Assembly (NCBI GenBank): GCA_963281155.1
Contig: CAUJLY010000001.1
Coordinates: 8,432,001 to 8,496,000, forward strand
Direction: 5' to 3'
Length of the DNA stretch: 64,000 nt
DNA from: Rhabditophanes sp. KR3021
Taxonomy: Eukaryota; Nematoda; Chromadorea; Rhabditida; Alloionematidae
Shown: positions 1 through 10,700 of the stretch, piece by piece
Position numbering within the stretch: position 1 is the first letter of the stretch
Layout of the letters: each line of letters starts with the position of its first letter
The notes under the pieces: model-generated
Told to the model about the DNA's origin: nothing
Seen by the model: only the letters and a program-made list of their open reading frames with translations
Database searches by the model: none
Program-made: the position numbers and the translations under genes

Positions 1-1
1 A

Positions 2-133
2 TTTGGAAATTATTGCGGAAGTGCAGTCGGATCATGGGAGTGCAGTGGATTAACTTATGGAATTCTTAAAGATGTTCCTATGTGTCAACAAAGTTTTACA
101 CCTTGTACTACTTCCAAATTTTTACGCGTATAA
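2..133 (+). CDS. T20D4.11/DUF19-like secreted protein, 3' end only
   Basis: This is the last 43 codons of a gene whose start lies left of the window. The frame reads FGNYCGSAVGSWEC and ends in TAA. The YCG..A...C pattern followed by two further cysteines matches the C-terminal ends of the two complete paralogs at 450-1948 and 2836-3541 (for example DKYCGKDAAAYVC). The family is a nematode-rich group of secreted proteins with conserved disulphide cysteines and unknown function. It is the first member of a tandem array of three, all on the plus strand. An AATAAA polyadenylation-type signal follows near 190. Confidence 0.7.
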   Translation, partial: FGNYCGSAVGSWECSGLTYGILKDVPMCQQSFTPCTTSKFLRV

Positions 134-449
134 TTGTGATGAGCAGGGTATTAATTGTATGATTAATCTGAGCAAATAATTATTCTTATCAATAAATTTT
201 ATTATTTCGTGGGTTTTTAAGGAGTAGTAGTATTATTATGATAAGAGATAATTGAAATTTTTAATTTAAAATTATAATTTCATATGACTTTACCAACAAT
301 GCCCTTTGCTGTATGGAGAAGTCATTATTCATGTTGCACTATGCTTGTGATCTAAAAGAATACATCACTTTTATTATGGATAATATCCTTAAAAAATGAC
401 TATAAAATAACCAAAAGTTTTAACTCTCTATCATTTCAAAAACACAACC
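134..449. other. Intergenic gap between two DUF19-like paralogs
   Basis: These 316 bases are AT-rich. They hold the 3' UTR signal of the upstream paralog near 190 and presumably the promoter of the next paralog, which starts at 450. I see no further open exon. Confidence 0.6.
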
Positions 450-1948
450 ATGAAAACATTTATTTTGATTGCTATTACAATTCTTGCGGTCACAGCAGAT
501 CAAAAATGTGAAACAATGCAATATGATGTAAGAAATAATCTTTATTAATTAAAATATGTAACAACTATATCTAAAATGACTATTAAACTTTTTTGTTCCC
601 AGAAGTTTAGTATTCCTCTTCGCGCAATTTCCTTGGTTTATTTGTATGATTATCAACAGCCGATCTTGGATAGACTTTAGAAAGAGGAACAGGTTCTCTG
701 AATAAGTCATTTGTCAGTTCGATTTGCTCCAACTCATCTCCAACCACCAGCATCTTCTTATCTTGGGCAACACACATTTTCTTTGCCAAAAGAGCAATAT
801 TCTAGAAAACGTAATAAAATTTTTATTTCTATTTAACCTACCTTAAAGGTCTGTGGTTCATAAATGGCTAACTGTGACAAGACAGTATTGTCGAGTAGAA
901 TATGAGCCTTGTTGAGACTATTTTTAAAATTGCTATAATCCATATTATGTTCTTGTACACCAATCCTAACCCTTTCCTCTGAATAATGGTGAGCAAGGCG
1001 TACTTCATCTTGTCGCTGCATTGACATATAATGAAGAACCTTGTTTAGTTTTCGGTAAGCTCCTTTGACTGTGTCTCGTTCACTTCCATATTGCCACTGA
1101 AAGACAAGTTATAATGTTTAAGTATGGTTTGTCAACTTACGGCAGTAAAACGGGCTAACTTTTCTCTAGATTTCCATTTATCGGGCTTAGGTAATGTATT
1201 AAACGCGTCCAAAGGACTGTTTAGGATTCTACGTAAATTGTTTAAATCACTTAACTTCATCCTGTATCCAAATTGAGAAGTTTAAAAGTATTTTGACGTA
1301 TAGACAAATTGGAAATATACGTATCAATTTCTGTGTCGGACCATCTTAATGTTTAAATTTTTGTAGTGCATCAGACAATGCTATTCAAATCTACTTTCAA
1401 AGGTTAATTTAACTTTGGGAGAGAATAATACACTTCCGGATTATGGCACTTTTACAGAGAGTAGAGGAATCGGCGCATTTGGATTCAATAAAGAAGTAAT
1501 GCAAAAAGTTTGTGTAATTCAAAATGAGTTTTCCGATTGTATTGGATCTAACTCAAATTGTATTCATAATGCAACTTTGCAACAAATTTTTAACGTGGAA
1601 GCATCAGATAGTAGCCTTTATTCAGTTGATTACTACGTTTCTATGTACGAATGTCAAACGGCTTACAACATTACAATAAATGAATTTGACTGTTTAACAA
1701 CTGTTGGTATAAAGGGCTACGACCAAATGAAAAAGTGCGAAACAGAACTTCAAGCTGATAATGGGAATGATTCTGATGTCTGCAGTGTCAAGAATTCCGT
1801 AAACAAATGTGTCATGGATGTATTTGACAAGTATTGTGGGAAAGATGCCGCAGCTTATGTTTGCAATGTTAATAATGCTGGTATTAATGAAAATTTGCCA
1901 CAATGTGCATCAAAATTAATGACTTGCCCTGAGCTTAATTCATTTTAA
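450..1948 (+). CDS. T20D4.11/DUF19-like secreted protein (219 aa, intron hosts mrpl-20)
   Basis: There are two exons, 450-527 and 1367-1948, joined in phase 0. Exon 1 (26 codons) encodes a signal peptide, MKTFILIAITILAVTA. Exon 2 begins at TTTGTAG|TGC and supplies the cysteine-rich domain, with several N-x-S/T sites. The split matches the neighbouring paralog at 2836, which has the same signal exon, the same junction next to the RQCYS motif and an intron of only 43 nt. Here the intron is 839 nt and contains a complete minus-strand gene for mitochondrial ribosomal protein L20. An alternative is that the distant signal exon is no longer used, but the paralog structure argues against this. The function of the family is unknown; secretion is inferred from the signal peptide. 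Confidence 0.75.
607..1260 (-). CDS. mrpl-20: Mitochondrial large ribosomal subunit protein bL20m
   Basis: Three exons on the minus strand, 1260-1141, 1096-842 and 801-607, encode 189 residues. Both introns (44 and 40 nt) have GT-AG ends. The second exon carries the bL20 signature: MDYSNFKNSLNKAHILLDN, then LSQLAIYEPQTFK, corresponding to the conserved ribosomal L20 motif (YS.F...L..A.I.L....L..LA..EP..F). bL20 is an rRNA-binding structural protein needed for assembly of the large subunit; here it would act in mitoribosomes. The C-terminal extension (about 60 residues, ending KLREEEY) goes beyond bacterial L20, as is usual for mitochondrial forms. The gene lies wholly inside the intron of the plus-strand DUF19-like gene, so its promoter must sit within about 106 bp before that gene's exon 2. 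Confidence 0.88.
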
Positions 1949-2039
1949 TTTTTGATAATAAATTCTTTGCATTTCATTTTATGTTTTTAACACAATTTAA
2001 AGGCTGTTACAAAAATCAAACATCTCTATTTAACCACAA

Positions 2040-2252
2040 CTAATTGTAAATATCATTTCCAAGAATCAAACCAATTACTATTCTCCCAAGATTACGATAT
2101 TCAAAAGAATCATATCCGTCAAAGTTGTGTCTGTTGTTGTAATCATCAAAAGCAGCTCTTGATTGCTCTTCATAAAATGGAGCTACAATAGCAACAAGCG
2201 CAATCATTAGAATGACACAATGAAGCAACATTTTGTTTGATAAATTGGACAT
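2040..2252 (-). CDS. Small putative secreted/membrane peptide (70 aa)
   Basis: This is a minus-strand frame from an ATG at 2252 (a second in-frame ATG is at 2231) to a stop at 2040. The N-terminus has a strongly hydrophobic stretch, MLLHCVILMIALVAIVAPF, that could be a signal peptide or anchor. It is followed by an acidic, aromatic-rich tail (DDYNNRHNFDGYDSFEY). I do not recognise the family. An additional upstream exon with a GTAAGT donor near 2315 is possible but unproven. Support rests only on the signal-like segment plus charged tail, so it could be a chance frame. Confidence 0.35.
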   Translation of the reverse strand: MSNLSNKMLLHCVILMIALVAIVAPFYEEQSRAAFDDYNNRHNFDGYDSFEYRNLGRIVIGLILGNDIYN

Positions 2253-2835
2253 AAATTTGTTTGTTTTATAGATATTTTCTGTGACTAAATTAATTATAAA
2301 AACACAAGACTTACTTTGCAAACATGCTCTTGACATGCTCAATGAAATCATTAAATTGACTCAGGGTCTTGATGAAACTGACTACCAAACCAAGAGTAAG
2401 AATAAACTTTTTAAAAAAGCTCAGTAGTAATAAGGCATTTTGTATCAGTAATTTAATGCTATTTGGTTCATTGTCTATATATTGTAATGTGTGCATTAAT
2501 TCTAAACTTGCATGTAATAAACTTGTTTTACTTAAATTGTGCTATTCTAAGATAATTTATATGATTGGATCTAAAGGTCTACTTTTGTACTTATAGCTAA
2601 ATTTATGTGTCTTCAAATGTACTCTGATAAGTATTCTTCTTCGATAAGAGCATAGTTAATGTTTGATGAAAAAATATATAAGATGATACATCCAACATAG
2701 TTAATTAGATAAACGAATTGCTCCCCATGATTAAAACACCAGCTTTAAATTCATCTTATCAATTTTAAATTATATGACGTGATGGAAGGTGTTATATAAG
2801 AAAGTTTATTCTCAACTTTTCACCCTATCTTAAAC
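2253..2835. other. Intergenic gap upstream of the third DUF19-like paralog
   Basis: This AT-rich gap presumably contains the promoter of the paralog at 2836. A TATATAAG-like stretch lies near 2790-2803. I see no convincing gene. Confidence 0.45.
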
Positions 2836-3541
2836 ATGAAAGCTTTTATTTTCTTAGCTATTGCTCTTTTTACGGTCAGTACCGCTGCTCAACAGTATTG
2901 TGATCCTGCTCAATATGCCGTAAGGATTGGGTTATTTTAATAATTTGTTTATTGTTTTGTAGAGTGTCAGACAATGCTATTCTCAATACTTTAACACCTA
3001 TAATTTGACAATAGGAGCCAACGCCACACTTCCATCATACATTGCATTCGCCCAAAGCAGAGGAAAAGATGAGTTAGGATTCAACAATTTAAATATGGCC
3101 AAGGTTTGTCTTATCCAAAATACTCTCTCAAACTGCATCGGACAAAATTCTGCCTGCATCAACCCAACTGACTTTCCAAAGATCTTTAGCGTAAATAATA
3201 CTGACAATTACGAATACGTAGAGGATTTCTTTGTGGGCATCTATGAATGTCAAACGGCATACAACATAACCATCAGCAACTTTTATTGCCTTGCATCAGT
3301 TGGCAAAAATGGGTTCAACTCAATCGCACAATGCGAAACCCAACTTAATACCGATATTGCAAATCAAGTTCCTATTTGTACTGCTGAAAATACATTTGTC
3401 ACTTGCCTATCGAATGTTTATCAATCTTATTGTGGAAATGATGCCGGAGCTTATATTTGCAATGTAGAAAATGTTGCCCTCACCCATGTCCTTCCTCAAT
3501 GCATTCCAACATTGAACAATTGTCCTGCATATTCTACTTAA
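2836..3541 (+). CDS. T20D4.11/DUF19-like secreted protein (220 aa)
   Basis: Two exons, 2836-2919 and 2963-3541, are separated by a 43-nt GTAAGG...TTTTGTAG intron. Exon 1 encodes the signal peptide MKAFIFLAIALFTVSTAA. The mature part has the family's cysteine spacing, including RQCYS, FFVGIYECQTAYN, CLASVG, YQSYCGNDAGAYIC and LPQCIPTLNNC, plus several N-glycosylation sequons. It aligns along its whole length with the protein at 450-1948, and the shared phase-0 intron position shows tandem duplication. The protein is predicted to be secreted; its molecular function is unknown. Confidence 0.85.
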
Positions 3542-3649
3542 TTTAATTAAAACTAATAAATTTGCATTTAAAATTTGGCTATGTAGTAAATTTTCATTCC
3601 AAAGATAAGTTGCAAATAAAAAATTGCCACTTTCTCTACCTTCTTCACA

Positions 3650-4598
<949 letters not shown>

Positions 4599-5787
4599 AT
4601 CAACTATTAATGTAACATTTCAACTCTTTTATTTGTTCCTTTAAACATCACTTTCCTAACCCAGTCGATCTAGAAATGCATATGCTACATTGACTTTATT
4701 TTATATATTAGTTTAAAATGTAATTTCCTAACCCAGTCGAGCTGTACACTCAGTCAGAGTTATATAGGCACTCAGTTGTAGCTCATAAACTTACCTGAGT
4801 ATTGGGTTTGGATTCTTCAATAACGATTCCGCCCCGAGCCGAGGCTTCACCATTGCACTTTAGGTAGAAGTTGACTCTCGAGACAGTCTCTAACGAGACT
4901 CGTCTATACTTCAATTTTTGCGTTTGGAAGTCTGCGTTCGCGCAACTTCCTAAAATAAAACATAATCATACAATAATGTATTCCATGTTGGGCAAGGGTT
5001 GATTTTAAACCAGCTTTCATTTTGGTGATACATGCATTTCGTTTGCAGGTTGATCTCAATGACGTACATAGATTGGATTTTTATTTTGTTTATCACTAAC
5101 TTTTGTTATTGACAACAATAAATAAATTTGGCTTTCTTATCTAAATTGTTTATAAACAAAAAAGATAACCTTTGCAGATCAATTAATTAAAGTATCAAAA
5201 AGTATTACACTCCACCATTCCCAAAAAGCATCCCTTCCTAAGCCACACAACTCCAACCATTCCCAATTGATCGACTAACTTGTTATAAAAGAAGCCTACA
5301 TTCTCTTGCCATTTTAACAAAAATAAAACATCACAACTGCACGTATGCATTAAACTTATTGAATTTCCATATTTTATTTCCAACTATCACATTTATTTAT
5401 AATGCACACTTCCATTTTGATGCTTACTTTTGTATCACCAAAACTTGTAGATAACAATGTTTACTCCCTGATGTTAATCATTCAAAACTATATCATACTT
5501 TTTTATTTATTATTTGCAACGAAGCTTTCTGTGGAGTGGAGAATATTATATTTGACTATATAATTAGACTATATTCTAACTACTTTTACTTACTTAACCT
5601 TGTAATTGTTGGAAAAGATATTGTGTAGTTGACGTGAAATTGACCATCTTCCCTACTATAAACCCACCAAATGCCGAAACTTTTGACCTACCGCTTTGTT
5701 CTCTTTTCATTTACCTTTGTCGTGGTGCCATCCCTCCTCTTTTACCGATACTCCACCATTTTAGACACCACCAAACACATAACAATC
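4599..5787. other. Intergenic region with one exon-like segment and a 17-bp direct repeat
   Basis: This lies between the arrestin pseudogene and PGK. On the minus strand, 4949-4795 is an open 155-nt exon-like segment with an acceptor (TTTTATTTTAG) and a donor (CAG|GTAAGT); it is listed separately. The 17-mer TTTCCTAACCCAGTCGA occurs at 4652-4668 and again at 4724-4740. The remaining sequence is AT-rich and includes the PGK promoter. Confidence 0.5.
4795..4949 (-). other. Orphan exon-like open segment, unidentified
   Basis: Read on the minus strand, it is preceded by TTTTATTTTAG and followed by CAG|GTAAGT. It is open for 51 codons in one frame after two split-codon bases (CANADFQTQKLKYRR..., ending ESKPNTQ). 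It is also less AT-rich than its surroundings. No convincing partner exons were found on either side, so it may be a remnant exon of a lost gene or part of a gene I could not assemble. The family is not recognised. Confidence 0.3.
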
Positions 5788-7076
5788 ATGTCCTTTTCCA
5801 ACAAACTTTCCATTGACCAAGTCAACATCTCCGGAAAACGAATCCTGATGCGAGTTGACTACTCCGTCCCCATGAAAGAAGGCCAAATTACCAACAATCA
5901 ACGCATCGCAGCCACCATCCCAACCATAAACTATGCTCTAGACAATGGAGCCAAGAGTGTTGTCATCATGTCACATATGGGAAGACCTGATGGTCGCAAA
6001 AACACTAAATTCACTCTAGCTCCAGTTGCTATCGAATTGCAAAAATTACTTGGACGGAAGGTTATTTTTGTTGGAGATTGCGTTGGAGAAGAAGTTGAGA
6101 AGGTGACTGCCAATCCTGAAACAGGAAGTGTCATTCTTTTGGAGAATGTTAGATACTATGCCGAGGAAGAAGGAAAGGGAGTTGATGAGAATGGGGAGAA
6201 GTTTAAGGCTAAGGCGGAGGATGTTGTCAAGTTTAGGAAATCTTTGTCTAAGCATGGGGATATTTATGTTAATGATGCTTTTGGAACTGCTCATAGAGCT
6301 CATAGGTAAGGCTCCTTTTCGAATTAGTTCTCATTTGTTTTAGTTCAATGGTTGGATGTGACTTGGAACACAAAGTCGCTGGTTTCCTCATGAAGAAGGA
6401 ACTCCAGTATTTTGCCAAGGCTCTGGAAAATCCAGTCAGACCTTTCCTTGCCATCCTGGGAGGTGCCAAAGTGGCTGACAAGATTCAATTAATCAAAAAC
6501 TTGCTTGACAAAGTGGATGAAATGATCATCGGTGGAGGCATGGCTTTTACCTTCCTAAAAGTTCACGACAAAATGAGCATCGGAAACTCACTTTATGACG
6601 AAGAAGGAGCTAAGATAGTTGAAGAGATTTTGGAGAAGGCTAAAGCCAAGAATGTGAAGATTCACTTGCCCGTTGATTTCGTAATTGCCGACAAGTTTGC
6701 CGACAATGCTACCTTTAAGACTGCCACCAAGGAAGAGGGAATTGCTGAGGGATGGATGGGACTTGACATGGGGCCCAAATCAGCTGCCGCCTTTACTGAA
6801 GTTGTCCTCAGAGCCAAGACCATCGTATGGAACGGCCCACCAGGTGTCTTCGAAATGGAACCGACGTCGCAAGGAACGCAAGCTTTGCTGAAAGCCGTCG
6901 TCGACGTCACCAAGACCGGGGCCATCACCATCATCGGTGGAGGCGACACAGCCACTTGCGCCAAACGCTACAACTCCGAAGACAAAGTCAGCCATTGCTC
7001 GACCGGAGGCGGTGCATCTCTCAACTTACTCGAAGGAGCTATACTTCCCGGAGTGGATGCTCTCAGTTCAAAATAA
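5788..7076 (+). CDS. pgk-1: Phosphoglycerate kinase
   Basis: Two exons, 5788-6305 and 6344-7076, encode 416 residues, the normal PGK length. The enzyme transfers phosphate from 1,3-bisphosphoglycerate to ADP in glycolysis, in the cytosol. Visible motifs are [15 protein letters not shown] near the N-terminus, [40 protein letters not shown] spanning the splice junction, [24 protein letters not shown], and the nucleotide-binding [14 protein letters not shown] and [13 protein letters not shown] near the C-terminus. All key loops are intact. The start [12 protein letters not shown] matches the usual PGK N-terminus. An in-frame ATG 39 codons upstream (5671) would add a hydrophobic leader and is probably 5' UTR. 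Codons are somewhat GC-richer than the neighbourhood, as expected for a highly expressed gene. Confidence 0.97.
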
Positions 7077-7729
7077 TTAGTTTAATATTAGTTTAATTCG
7101 ACCAAATAAACAACATTCAGTGAGCTTTGTTTAGTAATATTTTATGTTTGTTATTCCATATGATAAATGTAGTATCTTAATGTGCACCACATTATTCCAC
7201 CAAAAAATAGACGACATTTAACGACTGACTTTTTAATATTATGATTAGATGGAAGTATCTGTAGTGTCGTGAACCTTTACTTTATGTTGTGCATTGATGT
7301 AAATTTGTGTGGACGGTGATTCATTTAGTTGGTAGTTTGTGGAAGGAGTCATTTTAATTGTTGCTTTCTGATCTTTTAAATCGGAGATATTGTATGCTAA
7401 TTTGATTTGGTTTTTTGTTGTGGGTTGTTCTTTAAATATTTAACGTAATTAAAGGCCACATTGAATCTTCTTTACCTTGCCAAAATTCATTTGCTCAAAA
7501 AAGAGCTGATTGGGATAGCGATTATTTCCCACCACGACATGTAACGTAACTCAATCACAGCCTTCTTTATCCTACTAACACCACAATTTTGGGTAATTTT
7601 CAAAAAAATTAATTTAATTTCGATGATATGAGCACCTATTATGTGAAATATGTCCCCTCCATTCCATATCCCCATTCTTTATCTATTAATTAATTAAATA
7701 AATTTCAGGGGGGTTGAGCGTGTGTGTCA
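7077..7729. other. Intergenic gap, PGK 3' end to carrier gene
   Basis: This holds an AATAAA signal near 7105, AT-rich spacer, and just before the carrier start a TTTCAG site at 7702-7707. That site could be a cis- or trans-splice acceptor for the 5' UTR. I see no gene. Confidence 0.5.
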
Positions 7730-10700
7730 ATGAGTTTCGAAGAATTAAAAGCCGGCCTGTGGTGGCGACATCTAGTAGCAGGAGGAATTGCAGGCTGTTT
7801 TTCCCGTACCTCAACGGCTCCCTTGGATAGGTTAAAAGTGTTCTTACAAGTCCATGCCAACGCTCAAAATAAATTAAATGTGACGAGTGGGTTGAAAATG
7901 TTATATTCCGAAGGAGGAATTCGGGGATTTTGGAGAGGTAATGGTATTAATGTGACAAAGATTGCTCCGGAATCAGCTATTAAATTCATGGCTTATGAAC
8001 AGGCTAAAAGATATATTCAACAATTGAAAGGAGATGACGAGTTGCAGATATATGAAAGATTTTTGGCTGGTAGTTTTGCAGGAGCTGTCTCACAGAGTTC
8101 TATTTATCCGATGGAGGTTCTTAAAACTAGGCTGGCTTTGAGGCGGACGGGTCAATTGGATAAAGGCTTGATACATTTTACTAAACGGATGTATAGATTG
8201 GAGGGACCCAAGGCTTTTTATCACGGTATGTTCCGAATTCGATAAAAATGTCGATTTTATTAAATGAAAGATGGGATAAAACTGTGGATGAAAATTAAAC
8301 AGCACATTATTTGGAAACTTTTGCAGACTTTCCTAAATCAACTGGTCGATTAGCATCTAAGAATTCCTTGAACATTAGTTAAGCAAGTTGATCTTTTCTT
8401 TCTGGAAACAGATGTCTGATTGTGTTATAAGTTCCTTTCCCAGAGTCACTGTTTGTGACATTGTCTATGCAGTAGTCGATTAAGATGCTTCAGTGTTCAG
8501 AGCATGGTTCTCGGAGGCATACGTCTTTTTCAAGACAATCATTTCTTTACCAGCTATTAAGACTTTGTGCATAGCCTTATCATTAAATAAAAGTCACTAT
8601 TCAACTTTTTTGTTGCAGGGGTACATGCGTTGGTTTATACGCTTTACGATGTGTGTACTTTCACCTGCATAGAGAACGCATTTCTCGACAACCTCAGCAA
8701 CTTTAAATCCAGCTTCAGTGATATCAGGATGTGCCATCAAATAAAGCCACAATACTTTTTATTCCAAATAGATTTATCCTATTCCTTTTTGATATCACCA
8801 GCTGTTCTTAAATTGTTGTTCTTTCAAATAGTTTTTACACTCCCGACCATTGATAGTCAGTTGCTACTCTTTCACGCATTTCTTGAAATCATTAACATCA
8901 CACTTTGCACTTTCATCTTTACTACCGCCATTAAGTATTTTTTGTATAAAGTGATGCCCATATCCTAAATTGCCCGAAACTGACCCATCACATAAATCGG
9001 TTGCTCCTTTGGTAGCGGCAATTAAAGAACTTTCCATGACTGATGGATATCTTTATGACAGTCCTCACTAATATTGAATCACAACAACTCCTTTCCAACC
9101 CCAAAATCTTTTAACATCTTGATAACTTCCTTAGACTTCTTAAACATTCTAAAATCACCTCCATCAGCTTCCTTTTGTGTTAAGCCTATTTTTATTAATA
9201 GACATCCCAATGTAGCAAGCTTTGTTTTTCCTATGAAACAGTAAGCAATCTAATCCTTTCCAGAGCAATCATTCCATTTATTGGTGACTTTGAACTCCCC
9301 TCACAATCTTTCTGAGAAACTTTACGTATTTGAGTTTTGCTTCTTCATCTTTGTTAATTCAGCAATTGATTGCCTAATTTCTTTGAGATAGGCTTGGCAT
9401 TCGTGAGATATGTAGTTGAGCTTGCGGGGGACCGTGTTCGCGATTCGGTACTTTCTCTTCACAAATTCTTCTTTTGTTTGTGCCCATAGCACGTTCAAAA
9501 GGTTTCAGAATAATTCAGAGGTGTCTTTATTGGCTCAAAATGCCTTTCAGATAACATTGGTACTTTGAATGTACCAAGTATTAAAGAACAGTCGATATAC
9601 AGTCACTATATTTTGTACGAAGTAAAATATAAAAGCTACGGGTGTCAGGAATAATGATTTAAATATTTAATTGGTATCCAAATAAAAAAGTAAAAAACGT
9701 AAAAGATCCTTAACTAATGTATATTTGTTTATTCTAGGGTATGTTCCGAATTTGATAGGAATTATTCCTTATGCTGGGATAGATTTGGCTGTGTATGAAA
9801 CGTTGAAGAGTTTTTACTTGAACAAATTTCCGCATTGCAAGGAACCAGGAGTATTTGCACTGCTAGCTTGTGGAACGTGCAGTAGTACATGTGGACAGCT
9901 GGCGAGTTATCCGCTGGCACTAGTTAGGACAAGACTACAAGCTCGAGGTAATGTTTAAACTAACTCTAAATAAATAACAACCTCTTGTCCTTCAGAACCA
10001 AAAGATGTCCATTTACCGTCAACAATGTCTGGTAAGTTAAATTAAAGAAAATTTTTAGTTTAAACATTACTAAACTTAGAATTCAAAGGGTAAATTAAAA
10101 TGTATTGTTTAAGTGATTGGCTGTTGTGTGCACTTTTCATAGAATCTTTCTAATCTTTCAACATCATCCAAATTGTCATAATGAGTTGTAAATTATTGAA
10201 CATGTTTAATAATAGAGCTGTTACAAGTTCTAAAAAATAAAATAGACCAATTTTTTCTCTTTAAAATAGAAGCAAATAAATAGTATATAGCTTAAATTAA
10301 ATCGTTTTAATATTTGAGGGGAGCATAGATTTTTTGCGATTTGTTATTATTTTTATATAGCTTAAACAATCCCGGAAGTCTGTATTGATTTTGATTCCAA
10401 AAACCTTCAGTTGAATTTTTTAGCCAATCATTCAACATAATAATCAACTTCATCAATCCTACCATTTGGCAAATGGCGTTTTCTAGTCTTGATCGAAAGA
10501 TTTTCTTTATTTGTTGAAGATATTTATGATATTTAGGTTGTATTTTCATCAGTAATATTATTTTTATAATAGACGGTCCATTTTAATTTTTTTAATTTAT
10601 AGACTAGATTCGACGGTCTAGCCTATTTTGATCTAGTCTATAACAGGTCTATTTAATAATGTTATTCTTTTCACTGAATGCAATTCTTACCAGTCCCTTC

